The translations under genes and the position numbers were made by a program. A stretch of 64,000 nucleotides of DNA from Lactobacillus johnsonii ATCC 33200 (GTDB lineage: Bacteria; Bacillota; Bacilli; Lactobacillales; Lactobacillaceae): assembly GCF_000159355.1 (NCBI RefSeq), contig NZ_GG670121.1, forward strand, positions 57,958 through 121,957. The letters are read 5' to 3'. The notes under the pieces are model-generated. The model made no database searches. It was given only the letters and a program-made list of their open reading frames with translations, and was not told the origin of the DNA. Of the stretch, positions 8,494 to 19,115 are shown piece by piece. The stretch's first letter is position 1. Each line of letters starts with the position of its first letter.

Positions 8494-9783
8494 TTACATT
8501 TCCCAAGGATTCTTCAAAACAATAGTTTGTTCACGGTCAGGACCAACTGAAACAGTAACTAAAGGAACACCTACTAATTCAGAAACGCGGTTCAAGAACT
8601 TCTTAGCGTTTTCTGGTAAATCTTCCCAAGTCTTTACATTGGTAATATCTTCTTCCCATGCAGGAAGTTCTTCGTAAACTGGCTTACATCTGTATAATTC
8701 CTTCAAACTTGCTGGGTAGTAGTCAATCTTTTCACCATCAAGTTCGTAAGCAGTAGCAATTTTAATCTTGTCAAAACCAGAAAAGACATCCAATAAGTTC
8801 AAACTTAAAGCATTGATACCAGCAACACGCTTAGCGTGACGAAGAGCAACTGAATCAAACCAGCCAACACGACGTGGACGACCAGTAACAGTACCGTATT
8901 CATGAGCAGTTTCACGAATGCGATCACCAACTTCATCTAATAATTCAGTTGGGAATGGTCCTTCACCAACACGAGTGGTGTAAGCCTTGCAGACACCAAT
9001 AACAGTATCTAAGCGGTTAGCACCCATTCCGATACCAGAAGCAATTCCACCTGAAATAGTGTTTGAAGAAGTTACGTATGGGTAAGTACCTTCATCAATA
9101 TCAAGCATTACTCCTTGTGCACCTTCAAAAAGAACTTTTTCGTCGTTGTCTAAAGCATCGTTTACAACTACTGAAGTATCAGTAACGTATTTCTTCATCT
9201 TTTGACCGTATTCAAGGTACTTTTCAAAGATGTCTTCAAATTTAAGTTCAGGCTTACCGTAAACCTTAGTGAATAAAGCATTCTTTTCAGCTAAATTAGT
9301 ACGTAACTTCTCTTCAAAAGTATCTCTTTCAAGTAAATCGCAAACACGGATACCAGTTCTTGAAGCCTTATCCATGTAACAAGGACCGATACCATTCTTG
9401 GTAGTTCCGATCTTCTTGTCACCCTTTGCTTCTTCTTGATAAGTATCTTGTAAAATGTGGTAAGGCATAATAATGTGTGCGCGGTTAGAAATCTTCAAGC
9501 CGCTAATATCGATACCTTCTTTTTCAAGGTTATCTAATTCTCCGAACATTACTTCTGGATTGATAACTACACCATTACCAATTACAGCACCCTTCTTAGC
9601 AGCAAAAATTCCAGATGGAATTAGGCGCATCTTGAAAGTCTTATCACCGATTTCAATTGTGTGGCCGGCATTATTACCACCATTTGAACGAACAGCCATT
9701 GCTGCTTCTTTACTTAAGAAATCAGTAATTTTACCCTTTCCTTCGTCGCCCCATTGACTACCTACAACTGCTATTGCTGTCAT
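8494..9783 (-). CDS. purA: Adenylosuccinate synthetase
   Basis: 429 residues, standard length. It joins IMP and aspartate at the cost of GTP, the first committed step to AMP. The N-terminal [16 protein letters not shown] contains the GTP-binding/catalytic loop, [10 protein letters not shown] supplies the IMP-contacting histidine, and [15 protein letters not shown] and the C-terminal [12 protein letters not shown] are also conserved. The ATG follows TGAGGTGA. Its promoter has a PurBox just upstream of the -35, so it is likely controlled by PurR according to purine or PRPP supply. Confidence 0.98.
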   Translation of the reverse strand: MTAIAVVGSQWGDEGKGKITDFLSKEAAMAVRSNGGNNAGHTIEIGDKTFKMRLIPSGIFAAKKGAVIGNGVVINPEVMFGELDNLEKEGIDISGLKISNRAHIIMPYHILQDTYQEEAKGDKKIGTTKNGIGPCYMDKASRTGIRVCDLLERDTFEEKLRTNLAEKNALFTKVYGKPELKFEDIFEKYLEYGQKMKKYVTDTSVVVNDALDNDEKVLFEGAQGVMLDIDEGTYPYVTSSNTISGGIASGIGMGANRLDTVIGVCKAYTTRVGEGPFPTELLDEVGDRIRETAHEYGTVTGRPRRVGWFDSVALRHAKRVAGINALSLNLLDVFSGFDKIKIATAYELDGEKIDYYPASLKELYRCKPVYEELPAWEEDITNVKTWEDLPENAKKFLNRVSELVGVPLVTVSVGPDREQTIVLKNPWEM

Positions 9784-9826
9784 TTGATTTCACCTCATAA
9801 AAATCACTTTCTTAAAACCGAAGACT

Positions 9827-9855
9827 AGTTTAACAATCTATATCTTAATAGTCAA
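9827..9855 (-). promoter_or_regulatory. purA promoter
   Basis: Minus strand TTGACT (9855-9850), a 17-base spacer and TAAACT (9832-9827), about 45 bases before the purA start codon. Confidence 0.75.
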
Positions 9856-9858
9856 TTG

Positions 9859-9871
9859 ATTTCCGAACATT
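9859..9871. promoter_or_regulatory. PurBox (PurR operator)
   Basis: ATTTCCGAACATT matches the lactic-acid-bacterial PurBox consensus AWWWCCGAACWWT at every position. It sits three bases upstream of the purA -35 and 36 bases from the guaC -35. A single box was found; PurR usually binds two, so a degenerate partner may exist. Confidence 0.7.
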
Positions 9872-9907
9872 TTTAATAATCAATAAAATAAATATTCATT
9901 TTTATTC

Positions 9908-9936
9908 TTGACTTTGGCTAACTTCACCCGTATATT
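9908..9936 (+). promoter_or_regulatory. guaC promoter
   Basis: TTGACT (9908-9913), 17-base spacer, TATATT (9931-9936). It diverges from the purA promoter, with the PurBox between the two. Confidence 0.75.
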
Positions 9937-9973
9937 AACTCATGTAGTTTTTAAAGAGCACGAGGTAAATTAA

Positions 9974-10966
9974 ATGAGCAATTACTTTAGTATGGAAGCT
10001 TTCGATTATGATGACATCCAACTTGTACCCAATAAATGTATTATTAAGAGCCGGAGTGAGGCTGATACAGGGATCAAATTTGGAAGTCGAACATTTAAAA
10101 TCCCTGTTGTTCCTGCAAACATGGAAAGTGTTATTGACGAGGATTTAGCCATCTGGCTTGCAGAAAATGGCTACTATTATGTTATGCACCGTTTTTACCC
10201 AGAAAAACGCGCTGACTTCATTAAGATGATGCATGATAAGGGATTATTTGCTTCAATTTCAGTTGGAATTAAGGATAGCGAATATGACTTTATTGACTAT
10301 CTTGCTAAGGAAAACATTATTCCAGAATATACAACAATTGATGTAGCACATGGTCATTCTGACTATGTCATTAAAATGATCAAGTATATTAAGGAAAAAT
10401 TACCTGATACCTTCTTAACGGCTGGTAATATTGCTACTCCTGAAGCAGTTCGTGAGTTAGAAAATGCTGGAGCTGATGCAACTAAAGTTGGTGTAGGCCC
10501 TGGTAGAGCCTGCATCACAAAGCTTAAGACCGGTTTTGGTACTGGTGGCTGGCAATTAGCAGCGCTTAGAATGTGTTCTAAAGCCGCTAGAAAGCCTTTA
10601 ATTGCTGATGGTGGAATTCGCCATAATGGTGATATCGCTAAGTCTGTTCGCTTTGGTGCTTCAATGGTTATGATTGGCTCACTTTTTGCTGGTCATGAGG
10701 AATCCCCTGGCAACTTAATTACTATCGATGGTAAGCGTTATAAACAATACTGGGGTTCAGCTTCTGAAGTTCAAAAAGGTGCCTACCGCAATGTCGAAGG
10801 TAAGCAAATGTTAGTTCCATACCGTGGCTCAATTAAAGATACCTTACGTGAGATGCAAGAAGATCTCCAGTCTTCAATTTCTTATGCTGGTGGAAAAGAT
10901 CTAAGTGCAATCAGAGTAGTAGACTATGTTATTGTTAAATCTTCTATTTTTGATGGAGATAAGTAA
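9974..10966 (+). CDS. guaC: GMP reductase
   Basis: 330 residues of the IMPDH/GMPR TIM-barrel family without CBS domains. It reduces GMP to IMP and ammonia with NADPH, allowing guanine nucleotides to be turned into adenine nucleotides. The active-site loop [17 protein letters not shown] contains the catalytic cysteine of the GRACIT motif; [13 protein letters not shown] and [12 protein letters not shown] are typical N-terminal segments. The length and lack of a CBS insert fit the GuaC form rather than IMP dehydrogenase. It is divergent from purAB, whose enzymes consume the IMP it makes. A GAGG site precedes the ATG. Confidence 0.96.
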   Translation: MSNYFSMEAFDYDDIQLVPNKCIIKSRSEADTGIKFGSRTFKIPVVPANMESVIDEDLAIWLAENGYYYVMHRFYPEKRADFIKMMHDKGLFASISVGIKDSEYDFIDYLAKENIIPEYTTIDVAHGHSDYVIKMIKYIKEKLPDTFLTAGNIATPEAVRELENAGADATKVGVGPGRACITKLKTGFGTGGWQLAALRMCSKAARKPLIADGGIRHNGDIAKSVRFGASMVMIGSLFAGHEESPGNLITIDGKRYKQYWGSASEVQKGAYRNVEGKQMLVPYRGSIKDTLREMQEDLQSSISYAGGKDLSAIRVVDYVIVKSSIFDGDK

Positions 10967-11002
10967 TAAAACTAAGATAGACCACAAAATATTAATATTC
11001 AG

Positions 11003-11038
11003 AAATAACGATAGTAAAACGCTATCGTTATTTTTATT
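11003..11038 (+). terminator. guaC terminator
   Basis: AAATAACGATAG / CTATCGTTATTT, 12 perfect pairs with a seven-base loop, followed by TTATTTT. Confidence 0.9.
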
Positions 11039-11098
11039 TTGGGCTTATTAATTTGATGTAAACTAGGCTTATCACAATCTTTAGAAAGCTGGCAGAAA

Positions 11099-12454
11099 AT
11101 GATTAAAACGGCCAAACAAATTTTAGCCAAACCATTTACATCAAATTTTTTCTTTATCTTTTTGCAAGGAATTATCATTGGATTAATTACTGGCCTAATT
11201 GTTGGGACTTTCCGGTGGATTATTGACCACACAATGAAATTTCTATTTTTCATCTATCCTTTAATGCGTCAAAAGCCGATCTATCTTGTTCCTTACCTGC
11301 TTGGGACCGTGATAATTTGTCTGATTCTTGCTCAAGTTATTAAACCAGTCCTCAACAATATTACTGGTTCAGGTGTTCCTCAAGTTGAAGCCATCATGCT
11401 TGATGAAAATAAAATGAATTGGTGGAGCATCTTGTGGCGTAAGTTTGTTGGAGGACTTTTAGCAATTTGTCCGGGACTTTTTCTTGGACGAGAAGGTCCT
11501 TGTATTCAAATGGGCGCTATGGTTGGACAAGCTTTTGGTCAGAATCTTTTTCATGCCGATGATGAAGATCTTAAGAGACTCCAGGGATGCGGGATTGCTG
11601 CTGGCTTAAGTGCAGCTTTCTCAGCTCCATTAGCTGGGGTCTTCTTCTTAGTAGAAGAAATAACCTTTAGTTTTGATCCGAAAGAATGCCTAACTGCTCT
11701 AGCTGCTGCAATGACATCTGACCTAATGACATTATGCTTTTTTGGCACTACTCCCTGCCTTTATCTTCCCTTAGATAAGTCTTTACCTTTAACTTCTTAT
11801 TGGTTTGTAATCTTAATGGGAGGTCTTTTGGGCTTACTTGCTTATTTCTACCAATACTGCCTCTTAAGCCTTAAACCCATTTATTCAAAACTTACTATCA
11901 TCCCTAAAATCTACCACAGTATTATTCCGCTAATCTTAGTAATTCCAATTGGCCTTTGGAATGCGAAGCTGCTTGGCGGTTCTCACGATTTTATCTCTGG
12001 TCTTTTTGAACCAACCTTTATGAAAAATATCCAAACTGGGATGCTAAGTTTAACTTTGTTGCCACTTATTTGGTTTATTGTTCGATTTATTTTTTCAATG
12101 ATCTCATATGGTGCCTCAGTTCCTGGTGGTATTTTTATGCCAATTCTTGTTTTAGGAGCCTTACTAGGTGTTATCTTCGCCGTGATTATGATTCACTACG
12201 GAATTGCTCCAAAGCGTTGCTATGGCATTATTATTGTTACCTCCATGTGTGCTTACTTTGGTGCTATTGAAAAAGCACCCTTTACTGCTTTAACCCTGCT
12301 AACAGAAATGGTTGGCTCAGTTGAACAGATCTTTCCAATGCTCGTGGCAACTTTTATTGCTTATTTCGTTTTAGATCTCTTAGGTGGAAAACCAATCTAC
12401 GAGGCCTTAAGAATTCAAATGGATTTTCAGAAGTTATATGCTCCCAAACGTTAA
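11099..12454 (+). CDS. ClC-family chloride/proton antiporter
   Basis: 451 residues with about ten hydrophobic segments. The three ClC selectivity signatures are present: GSGVPQVEA, GREGPCIQMGA with the gating glutamate of GREGP, and GGIFMPILVLGALLG. FFLVEEITF keeps the second (proton) glutamate found in exchangers rather than channels, so a 2 Cl-/H+ antiporter is likely. Such proteins aid acid resistance by allowing charge movement during proton-consuming decarboxylation. No C-terminal TrkA or CBS domain is fused. It has its own terminator and no operon partner. Confidence 0.92.
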   Translation: MIKTAKQILAKPFTSNFFFIFLQGIIIGLITGLIVGTFRWIIDHTMKFLFFIYPLMRQKPIYLVPYLLGTVIICLILAQVIKPVLNNITGSGVPQVEAIMLDENKMNWWSILWRKFVGGLLAICPGLFLGREGPCIQMGAMVGQAFGQNLFHADDEDLKRLQGCGIAAGLSAAFSAPLAGVFFLVEEITFSFDPKECLTALAAAMTSDLMTLCFFGTTPCLYLPLDKSLPLTSYWFVILMGGLLGLLAYFYQYCLLSLKPIYSKLTIIPKIYHSIIPLILVIPIGLWNAKLLGGSHDFISGLFEPTFMKNIQTGMLSLTLLPLIWFIVRFIFSMISYGASVPGGIFMPILVLGALLGVIFAVIMIHYGIAPKRCYGIIIVTSMCAYFGAIEKAPFTALTLLTEMVGSVEQIFPMLVATFIAYFVLDLLGGKPIYEALRIQMDFQKLYAPKR

Positions 12455-12483
12455 AAATACAACTGACAAATAACCCTCACAAC

Positions 12484-12541
12484 AAAAAAGATGTCGTTTA
12501 ATCAACGCGTAGTGCGAAGATTAACGACATCTTTTTTGTTT
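12484..12541. terminator. Bidirectional terminator between convergent genes
   Basis: AAAAAAGATGTCGTT pairs with AACGACATCTTTTTT across a loop of about 26 bases that has some further pairing. It serves the ClC gene and the convergent membrane-protein gene. Confidence 0.85.
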
Positions 12542-12548
12542 AATATTT

Positions 12549-13172
12549 CTACAAGTTGATCATAATGCTGAAGGCTAAGCCCCAAATAATAGCATAGATG
12601 ACAACAATCATTACTAGGTAAATTACTGCACCCCAGAATGGATCATGGATCATCTTTTCGGTTCCTGGATCAGGACAAACAACCAGTAAGAATGAACCTA
12701 AAGAAAACAGTGCATAGAAGATCCAAACTAAGGCTTCTCCAAATCCGAGCAAGCCTGAACTTAAGCTTAGGATTAAGAAGAAGAATGCACAAATTACAAT
12801 CCAGAAATTCCAGTTAGTTACTTGTGCAACCTTGTTGACATACTGCCAAAAGCCACCGGTACTACCGAACACGAACAAGTGACCAACCATGGAACAAAGA
12901 ATCGTAATAATTTGAACACAGAACAGAATTACGATTGACCAGAAGGTAAAACCTGATGCATGATGGATCAGCGTAATATCAAACATATTAGCAATATAAT
13001 TACTAGTAATAGCTAAACCAATGAATAATACAATATCTTCACCTAATAAGGTAACGACTCCGTACCACTTTTCCCCTAGGTTGTGGCCGAGAGGATAGCG
13101 CCATGACTCTACTAGCCAACGCCAATAAGTGTTAGGAGTTTCCTCTTGTGGAGCTTGAACTTCATCTTTCAT
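12549..13172 (-). CDS. Multi-span membrane protein of unknown function
   Basis: 207 residues from the ATG at 13172, which has an AGGAGG site nine bases upstream. A longer TTG start would overlap that site and is unlikely. A short charged N-terminus (MKDEVQAPQEETPNTYW) precedes five hydrophobic segments; WRYPLGHNLGEKWYGVVTL is a soluble stretch before the first. The pattern resembles Lactobacillus proteins with a Yip1/DUF-type membrane domain, but I cannot assign a family. Monocistronic, convergent with the ClC gene. Confidence 0.75.
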   Translation of the reverse strand: MKDEVQAPQEETPNTYWRWLVESWRYPLGHNLGEKWYGVVTLLGEDIVLFIGLAITSNYIANMFDITLIHHASGFTFWSIVILFCVQIITILCSMVGHLFVFGSTGGFWQYVNKVAQVTNWNFWIVICAFFFLILSLSSGLLGFGEALVWIFYALFSLGSFLLVVCPDPGTEKMIHDPFWGAVIYLVMIVVIYAIIWGLAFSIMINL

Positions 13173-13269
13173 AATAAATTTCCTCCTCAAGATTATTGAT
13201 CTTTCACTTATTATTATAACAATAATCCTTATTTATAGGCAGAATAAGGTCTTTTTTGTTATTAAACAC

Positions 13270-13299
13270 AAAAAAACAAGCAACCATTCAGTTGCTTGT
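13270..13299 (-). terminator. Leftward terminator after the nuclease gene
   Basis: ACAAGCAAC / GTTGCTTGT, nine perfect pairs with loop CATTCA; seven T follow on the minus strand. Confidence 0.85.
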
Positions 13300-13414
13300 T
13301 TTCGATGAAAAATGTTAAACGATATTTTATGTAAAAATAAAATAAAAGATAAGTGGATTAGAGCTTTCACCCTAATAAAAAATCAAACTGTTATTTATTC
13401 TTTGGAGTATCAGC

Positions 13415-14296
13415 CTATTTCCATTTTAGACTGTTCAAATCACCTCCTTTAAAGAAGGCGCGATAATCATCTACCGTATTTTCGGGTTTCAAAACTGACT
13501 TTGGATCCTCTTCTGCGTAGTCACAGTTAGGAATGAAGACGTGGAAAGAAATTGCATCCTCATCAGGTGCCACCATATATTTATCATTTTCTTTTTCAAT
13601 TTTGACAATTTTAATTCTTGTTCCAATAGGAACCTTGTCATCAAAATTAGCGAAGATAGCTTCTGCCTCATAGTAAATTGGAGTATCTTTATGCTTGCCA
13701 ATCAAATGTTCAAAGTACAATTGACCATGATCATTTTTAGCATTTTCATTTGCACGCTTAAATTGAGGATAAATATCAACGTTGTTGACATTTTGCTCAT
13801 CGCCTAGGAATTGTTCAATTTGTGAAAGCAAATTGCTAAACTTTCCTAAGATATGACCTCGATCAATTTTTAATCTACTCAAACCAGCTTCTTGCTCTTT
13901 TTCATCTATTAAAACTGTTGCCTTTTTACCAAGCATTAGTCTATCAATAGATGAAACATTATTCTCATCAGATTTTGCGCTAATCCATGATTGATTATAA
14001 CGTAAATCTGATTTACTCTTAGGCTCATTCTTATTTGAGCTATTAGCGTTGATATTTAAAAGTGCACGCCAACCATTTATAATTACTCGACCATAAACAC
14101 TGTAATAGAAAATTGGCATAAATTGCTGAGTATCGGATAAGCGATTCAAAGAATTCTGTACTGCTGTTTTATTCCTTTCTACCAGATCAAAATGGTCATC
14201 AACATAGTTAAGCTCATAATTCTTTAACTGATCTACCGCTTGTAATGATGCTTCATCTTTAAAGCCAAGCTTTTTTAGAACCTCTCTCTCTTTCAT
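13415..14296 (-). CDS. DNA/RNA non-specific endonuclease (beta-beta-alpha metal type)
   Basis: 293 residues. KIDRGHILGKFS carries the DRGH motif, whose histidine is the general base of this nuclease superfamily, and 30 residues on NVDIYPQFKRANEN corresponds to the N-x(n)-PQ-x3-N metal-binding helix. The N-terminal 110 residues (MKEREVLKKLGFKDEASLQ onward) are charged and match nothing I know. There is no signal peptide or transmembrane segment, so secretion is not evident. The ATG lies four bases after the stop of the LPQTG surface-protein gene, which indicates coupled translation, and a strong terminator follows. Roles in DNA uptake, nutrition or competition are possible; the link to the surface protein is the main clue. 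Confidence 0.7.
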   Translation of the reverse strand: MKEREVLKKLGFKDEASLQAVDQLKNYELNYVDDHFDLVERNKTAVQNSLNRLSDTQQFMPIFYYSVYGRVIINGWRALLNINANSSNKNEPKSKSDLRYNQSWISAKSDENNVSSIDRLMLGKKATVLIDEKEQEAGLSRLKIDRGHILGKFSNLLSQIEQFLGDEQNVNNVDIYPQFKRANENAKNDHGQLYFEHLIGKHKDTPIYYEAEAIFANFDDKVPIGTRIKIVKIEKENDKYMVAPDEDAISFHVFIPNCDYAEEDPKSVLKPENTVDDYRAFFKGGDLNSLKWK

Positions 14297-14300
14297 CGGC

Positions 14301-17296
14301 TTAGTTACGCTTTCTCTTCTTGTCGCCTATTAAAGAGCCTAGGCCTAGGGATGCTAAAGACAATCCTGCTAAAGCAGCAAATACGCTAAGCTTATCGTTA
14401 GCACCAGTTTGTGGTAATGAATTCTTAGATGCATTAGCTTGGGCAACTAACTTCTTAGTTTGAGGGCTTAAAACAGATGCATTATTTGATCTTACTACAG
14501 AGTTAGTTAAGACTTCACTTCTTTTAGTAGTAGATGCAGCAGCGTCTGAAACTACAGAGCTAGAAGTGCCAGCTTGAACACTAGTAGTTGTAGCAGCATG
14601 CTTAGGAGATGAAACATTATCTAGAGCCTTGTTGATTTGAACATCAAGAGCAGCACGTTTTTGGTCTGCCTTTTGCTTGTTGATTGTAGTATTTAATTGC
14701 TTGATCTTAGATTCATAGTTAGTGATAGCTGTTGATAAGTCTTCAATATGATTGTTTAACTTAGTCAATTCATCTTGAGCGGCTTGGTATTCCTTATTAG
14801 TCTTAGCAGCGTCTTCTTTTGCTTCGTTATAAGCTTTAGTCTTATCTGCTAATTCAGAATTTGCCTTGTTCAAGTTATCAATTACATCTTTATGGGTGCT
14901 TACATATTCATCATATGCAGCCTTAGCCTTAGCTAAGTTAGCGTCAGCTTGTTCTTTAGTAGTTTTAGCAGTTGATAACTTAGCATTTAGTTCATCTAAA
15001 CGAGAAGAAATAGCTGATAATTCACTTGTTGCCTTGTCTAAGTTAGCTTTGCTTTCTGCTACTGCACTTTCGGCCTTACTCTTTGCACTGTTAAGGTCAT
15101 TTAGCTTAGCTGTTAACTTATCTAAGTTAGATTTAGCAGCGTTAAATTGAGCAAGAAGATCTTTATTCTTAGCTTGATAAGTGGCTAAATCAGCTTCTGC
15201 CTTAGATTGAGCTTTATCAAGGGATGCTTGTTTATCTTTCAATTCTTGAACGCGACCTGGTAGAACTGCAATCTTCTTGTCTGCATCTGCCTTAGTTGCT
15301 TTTGCTGCTTCAAGCGTCTTATTACTGTCACTAATTGATTTAGTTAAATCATTAATACGTGAAGTGAGATCTGAAATGCTCTTAGTTAAACCGCTAATTT
15401 GATTATCTAAGTTTGATTTCTTAGCACTTAATTCATTTGTGCTAAGCTTTCAGAATATTGTTTATCTGCATCGGAGTTGTGTGAATCTAATGGAATATTT
15501 GCATTTACATTAAATACTTTTGGATCTAAAACCATTGATTCATGGACATTGATGAAATGTAATTGTAAATCGTCATCGCCCCAATGGTTAGGTGTTGGTT
15601 TCGCACTGAAACTAATTGCTGCATAGTTTTTACCTTTTGCACTATAATCGAAAAAGTCTTGTGACAAAATACCATATGCATGCATCCATTCATTATAATT
15701 GAATACAAATCGTTTGATTGCATTATAAACTTGGTTCTTTAAATGATCCATGTCATCTAAACGATTGTTATAATCATCTTGTGAATGACTATATGTCAAT
15801 GATACATTATATGCCTCCTTGTGTAGGTCGAAGTTCGGATAATCTTTCACCATTTGTTGTGCTTGTGCATATGTTGGCTCTGTTTCTCCAAATCTATCAG
15901 TCATCATATTTTCATAATATTGACTTGATTTACTGAATGAACCATCTCTATGCATTGCTGAGTGTAAGCCATATTTATGTGCTAATTCATTGATTGCTTC
16001 ACTATCATGGTGATTTGCATCAGAATCCCAGTCATCTTTTACATATCTATCTGCAATTGCATTTGCAAAATCTAATGCTGATTCATTAAATGTCCATGGA
16101 TCTACCCCAATTTGACGTCTTAATTGATTGATTAAATCAATACCAAACTTGTTCAATTCGATTTGGTCAGCTCTTGACATATGCTTTAAATCAACCATAT
16201 GATTCTTTTCAGCTTCATTATGCTTGTATTCGTTTTGTGTCCAGCCAATCCAACTTGCGGCTTCCATTTCTTTGTAGTAGTTATCAGTATGATCTTTGGT
16301 TGACCACTTCTTTACGGTATCTTTGTAAACTTGTGGCATGACCATAGTGTTGACTACTGCATCTTTATCTGCATCTAATTCTGCTTTTGCAGTGTTCATT
16401 TTAGTTTGAGCTGCTTGCAAATCTTTAGCTACTTGATCTCGTTGACTTGTTAAGTCGCTTGCTTGTTTTTGCTTTGAACTTAATTCACTCTTTGCACCAT
16501 TTAATGCTTCAGTATCACTATTTAATTTTGCTTGCGCATTATTAATGGTTTCTGCTGCTTTATTTGCGGTGTCTTGCTCAGTCTTCAACTCATTTTGTGC
16601 TTGAGTTAATTCTTTAGCATTTTCTTGTGCAGCCTTTTGTGCATCTTGCGCTTCTTTTGCTTGTTTATCTAATTCTGCTTTAACAGGTTGATAAGCTTTG
16701 TTGACATCATCATAAGTCTTTTGGGCTTGTTCAACTTGACCTTGAGTCTTACTAATTTCTTCATTAGTCTTGTTCAAAGTTTCAGTATTAGTCTTTAATG
16801 CTGCTTCTTGCCCTTTTTGATTGTTTAAAGCTTCTGCTTGCTTAGCATTTTGAACATTGACTTGTTCTTGCGTAGTTTGAACATCAGCATTTGCTTTATT
16901 TACATTATTTTGTGCCGACTTGACATTATTTTCGTAAGAAGCATCATAACTTGCTTGAGCTTTAGCTTGTGCATCTTGCGCAGTCTTTAATTGATCTTGA
17001 GCGTTAGCTAAAACATTTTGAGCTGATTGATTATTTGAATCAGCGGTTAAAACATTTGCTTGCGCGTCGGAAGTTTTACGAACCGCATCATCATGCTCTG
17101 TTTGAGCTTTGTTTAATTGATCTTGAGTTTGAATTGAATCTTTTTGATTTTGATCAATTGTCTTTTGTGCTGCATTCTTATTAGCTTGCTTTTGAACTTC
17201 AGCCGCATGAGCATTTTGAGTATTAACGCCAGCTACTGCACCAGCAGCAAGTACTGCAGCGGAGACATACATTAACTTATTATTTTTACTTTTCAT
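14301..17296 (-). pseudogene. SEC10/PgrA-like LPQTG surface protein, one frameshift
   Basis: From 17296 the frame gives a Sec signal peptide (AAVLAAGAVAGVNTQNAHA), a long alanine/glutamine-rich coiled coil to about residue 310, and then a globular domain of the SEC10/PgrA surface-exclusion type (WIGWTQNEYKHNEAEK, DLINQLRRQIGVDPWTFNE, ANHHDSEAINELAHKYGLHS). It stops at ESLAQMN (15428). In another frame the sequence continues without a break as STNELSAKKSNLDNQ, a second coiled coil, the sorting signal LPQTG, a hydrophobic span and KKRKRN. One inserted base near 15435 would restore about 998 residues. As read, the secreted part would not be anchored. Relatives on enterococcal plasmids reduce entry of a second plasmid and bind surfaces. 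Confidence 0.8.
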
Positions 17297-17404
17297 TCTT
17301 ACTCCTCCAAATATAATTAAATAACTGGTTTCGATCTAAAAGGTAAACTCATGCCTAGTTTACCCCTCCCATTTTTTATTTTGTCAAGGTGTTTTACGAA
17401 CAAA

Positions 17405-17461
17405 GCAAAAAAACCAAACGACATCGAAGAAAAAACGTTCTTCTTCAACATCATTTGGTTC
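17405..17461 (-). terminator. Terminator of the tsaB-rimI-tsaD operon
   Basis: A 20-bp stem with a few mismatches (AACCAAATGATGTTGAAGAA against TTCTTCGATGTCGTTTGGTT on the minus strand) followed by TTTTTTTGC. Confidence 0.85.
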
Positions 17462-17514
17462 TTTATAAAATAACTTATTCTGTTAACTATTCTTTATCGT
17501 TTATTTTCTAGCTC

Positions 17515-18561
17515 TTACTTCAACATACTTTCGGCATATGGCAACTCAAGTGATGGATCTGCATTCAAGTTCACATCACTAAATTTACCTGCTTGATACA
17601 AGTTATAAGCAGCTGCACCAATCATAGCTGCATTATCTCCGCAAAGCTTCAAGTCTGGTAAGATCACCTTCGGCTTAATATCAGCATGCAACTTCTCAAT
17701 CTCTTCGGCTAAACGGTCACGTAAACCATGGTTTGCGGCGACACCGCCGCCTAGAATAAAGGTCTTTGGCTTATATTCCTTAATGGCTCTAATTGTCTTG
17801 TGACTTAACACATCAACAACTGAAGCTTGGAAGCTTGCAGCTAGGTCATACTTATCAAGTTCTTCGTGAATTTGGTCTGCATGGTGGCAAGTATTAATGA
17901 AGGCACTCTTAAGACCTGAGAAGGAGAAGTCATAATCATCATCTTCCATCATTGCTCTTGGGAAGTGGAAGGTATCTTTCCCCTTATGTGCCCATTCATC
18001 AATGGTCTTACCTGCTGGGTAATTAACTCCTAAAACGCGGCCAATCTTATCATAGGCTTCACCAGCTGCATCATCCCTCGTATCACCCACAATTTCAAAG
18101 TGAATCGGATCCTTCATCAACACAATCTCAGTATGTCCACCAGACACCTGCAAGGCAAGAGCCGGATATTCAATCTCATCTTTTAATTGCGCTGCCATAA
18201 TGTGGCCCATAATGTGGTCAACACCAATTAACGGAATTCCAGTTGCCATTGAAGTTGCCTTTGCTGCACTAACACCAATCAAAAGTGCACCAACTAGACC
18301 TGGTCCATAGGTGACCGCAATTGCATCAATATCATCCCAAGTCGCATTTGCTTCATCTAAAGCTTCCTTAGTAATCTGCGTAATTACTTCAATATGGTGA
18401 CGACTTGCTACCTCTGGCACAACCCCACCAAAGCGTTGGTGACTTTTAATTTGAGTAGCTACAATTAAGCTTTCGATTTCACGACCATTTTTAATCACAG
18501 CAGTTGAAGTTTCATCACATGAGCTTTCAAATGCTAAAATTCGAACATCTTTTTTAGTCAC
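17515..18561 (-). CDS. tsaD: tRNA N6-adenosine threonylcarbamoyltransferase
   Basis: 348 residues of the Kae1/Qri7/YgjD ASKHA family. It transfers the threonylcarbamoyl group from TC-AMP to A37 of ANN-decoding tRNAs. The metal-binding HxxxH is [24 protein letters not shown] is the N-terminal phosphate loop, and [17 protein letters not shown] is the C-terminal nucleotide region. It is third in the tsaB-rimI-tsaD operon, 17 bases after rimI. TsaE and TsaC are encoded outside the window. Confidence 0.97.
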   Translation of the reverse strand: MTKKDVRILAFESSCDETSTAVIKNGREIESLIVATQIKSHQRFGGVVPEVASRHHIEVITQITKEALDEANATWDDIDAIAVTYGPGLVGALLIGVSAAKATSMATGIPLIGVDHIMGHIMAAQLKDEIEYPALALQVSGGHTEIVLMKDPIHFEIVGDTRDDAAGEAYDKIGRVLGVNYPAGKTIDEWAHKGKDTFHFPRAMMEDDDYDFSFSGLKSAFINTCHHADQIHEELDKYDLAASFQASVVDVLSHKTIRAIKEYKPKTFILGGGVAANHGLRDRLAEEIEKLHADIKPKVILPDLKLCGDNAAMIGAAAYNLYQAGKFSDVNLNADPSLELPYAESMLK

Positions 18562-18578
18562 TTTATCTCTTCCTGTTC

Positions 18579-19115
18579 TTAATCTGTCAATTCCTTAATC
18601 ATGCTAATCGCATCTGCTTGTTCAGTAGTATAGTAGTTCTTCCGGATAAAATTATCCTTAAAGCCTAACTTACGATACAAACTCTGAGCATTATAGTTAT
18701 CGCTACGTACCTCTAAAGTCATCTGAACTGCACGATTTTTCTGAGCAATCCCAATCATCGTTCTCAGCAAAAACTCACCAATTCCTCTTCGTTGATAGGT
18801 AGGCTTTACCGCAATATTGGTAATATGACCTTCTTGAGCCTGCATTCTCATCCCCACAAAGCCCACCAAAGTTGAGCCTTGATAAACTACCAAGTACAAG
18901 GAATTCGCATGCTTTTTTAATTCACTCTTAAAAGAGAATCGACTCCAAGGCGTCCGTCCAAAATACACTTCTTGCTCTAAACCTAGCAAGTCCGCAATAT
19001 TCTCATCGCTAGCCTTCATAATCTGATAAGTTTCATTATCTAGCCTTAATGCAAAGGGCGTAAAGCTGAGGTCTATTTCTACCGGATGAAAAAATAAACT
19101 AAACTTCTTCAACAT
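18579..19115 (-). CDS. rimI: GNAT N-acetyltransferase, RimI-like
   Basis: 178 residues from the ATG at 19115. I chose this start because it overlaps the tsaB stop (TATGTTGAAGAAGTTTAG), a common coupled arrangement; an upstream start six codons earlier has no ribosome site. The GNAT core is clear: [21 protein letters not shown], the acetyl-CoA loop [11 protein letters not shown], and [17 protein letters not shown]. RimI acetylates the N-terminal alanine of ribosomal protein S18 in E. coli; in Firmicutes the partner is less certain, but fusion or adjacency with TsaB/TsaD is usual. Confidence 0.92.
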   Translation of the reverse strand: MLKKFSLFFHPVEIDLSFTPFALRLDNETYQIMKASDENIADLLGLEQEVYFGRTPWSRFSFKSELKKHANSLYLVVYQGSTLVGFVGMRMQAQEGHITNIAVKPTYQRRGIGEFLLRTMIGIAQKNRAVQMTLEVRSDNYNAQSLYRKLGFKDNFIRKNYYTTEQADAISMIKELTD

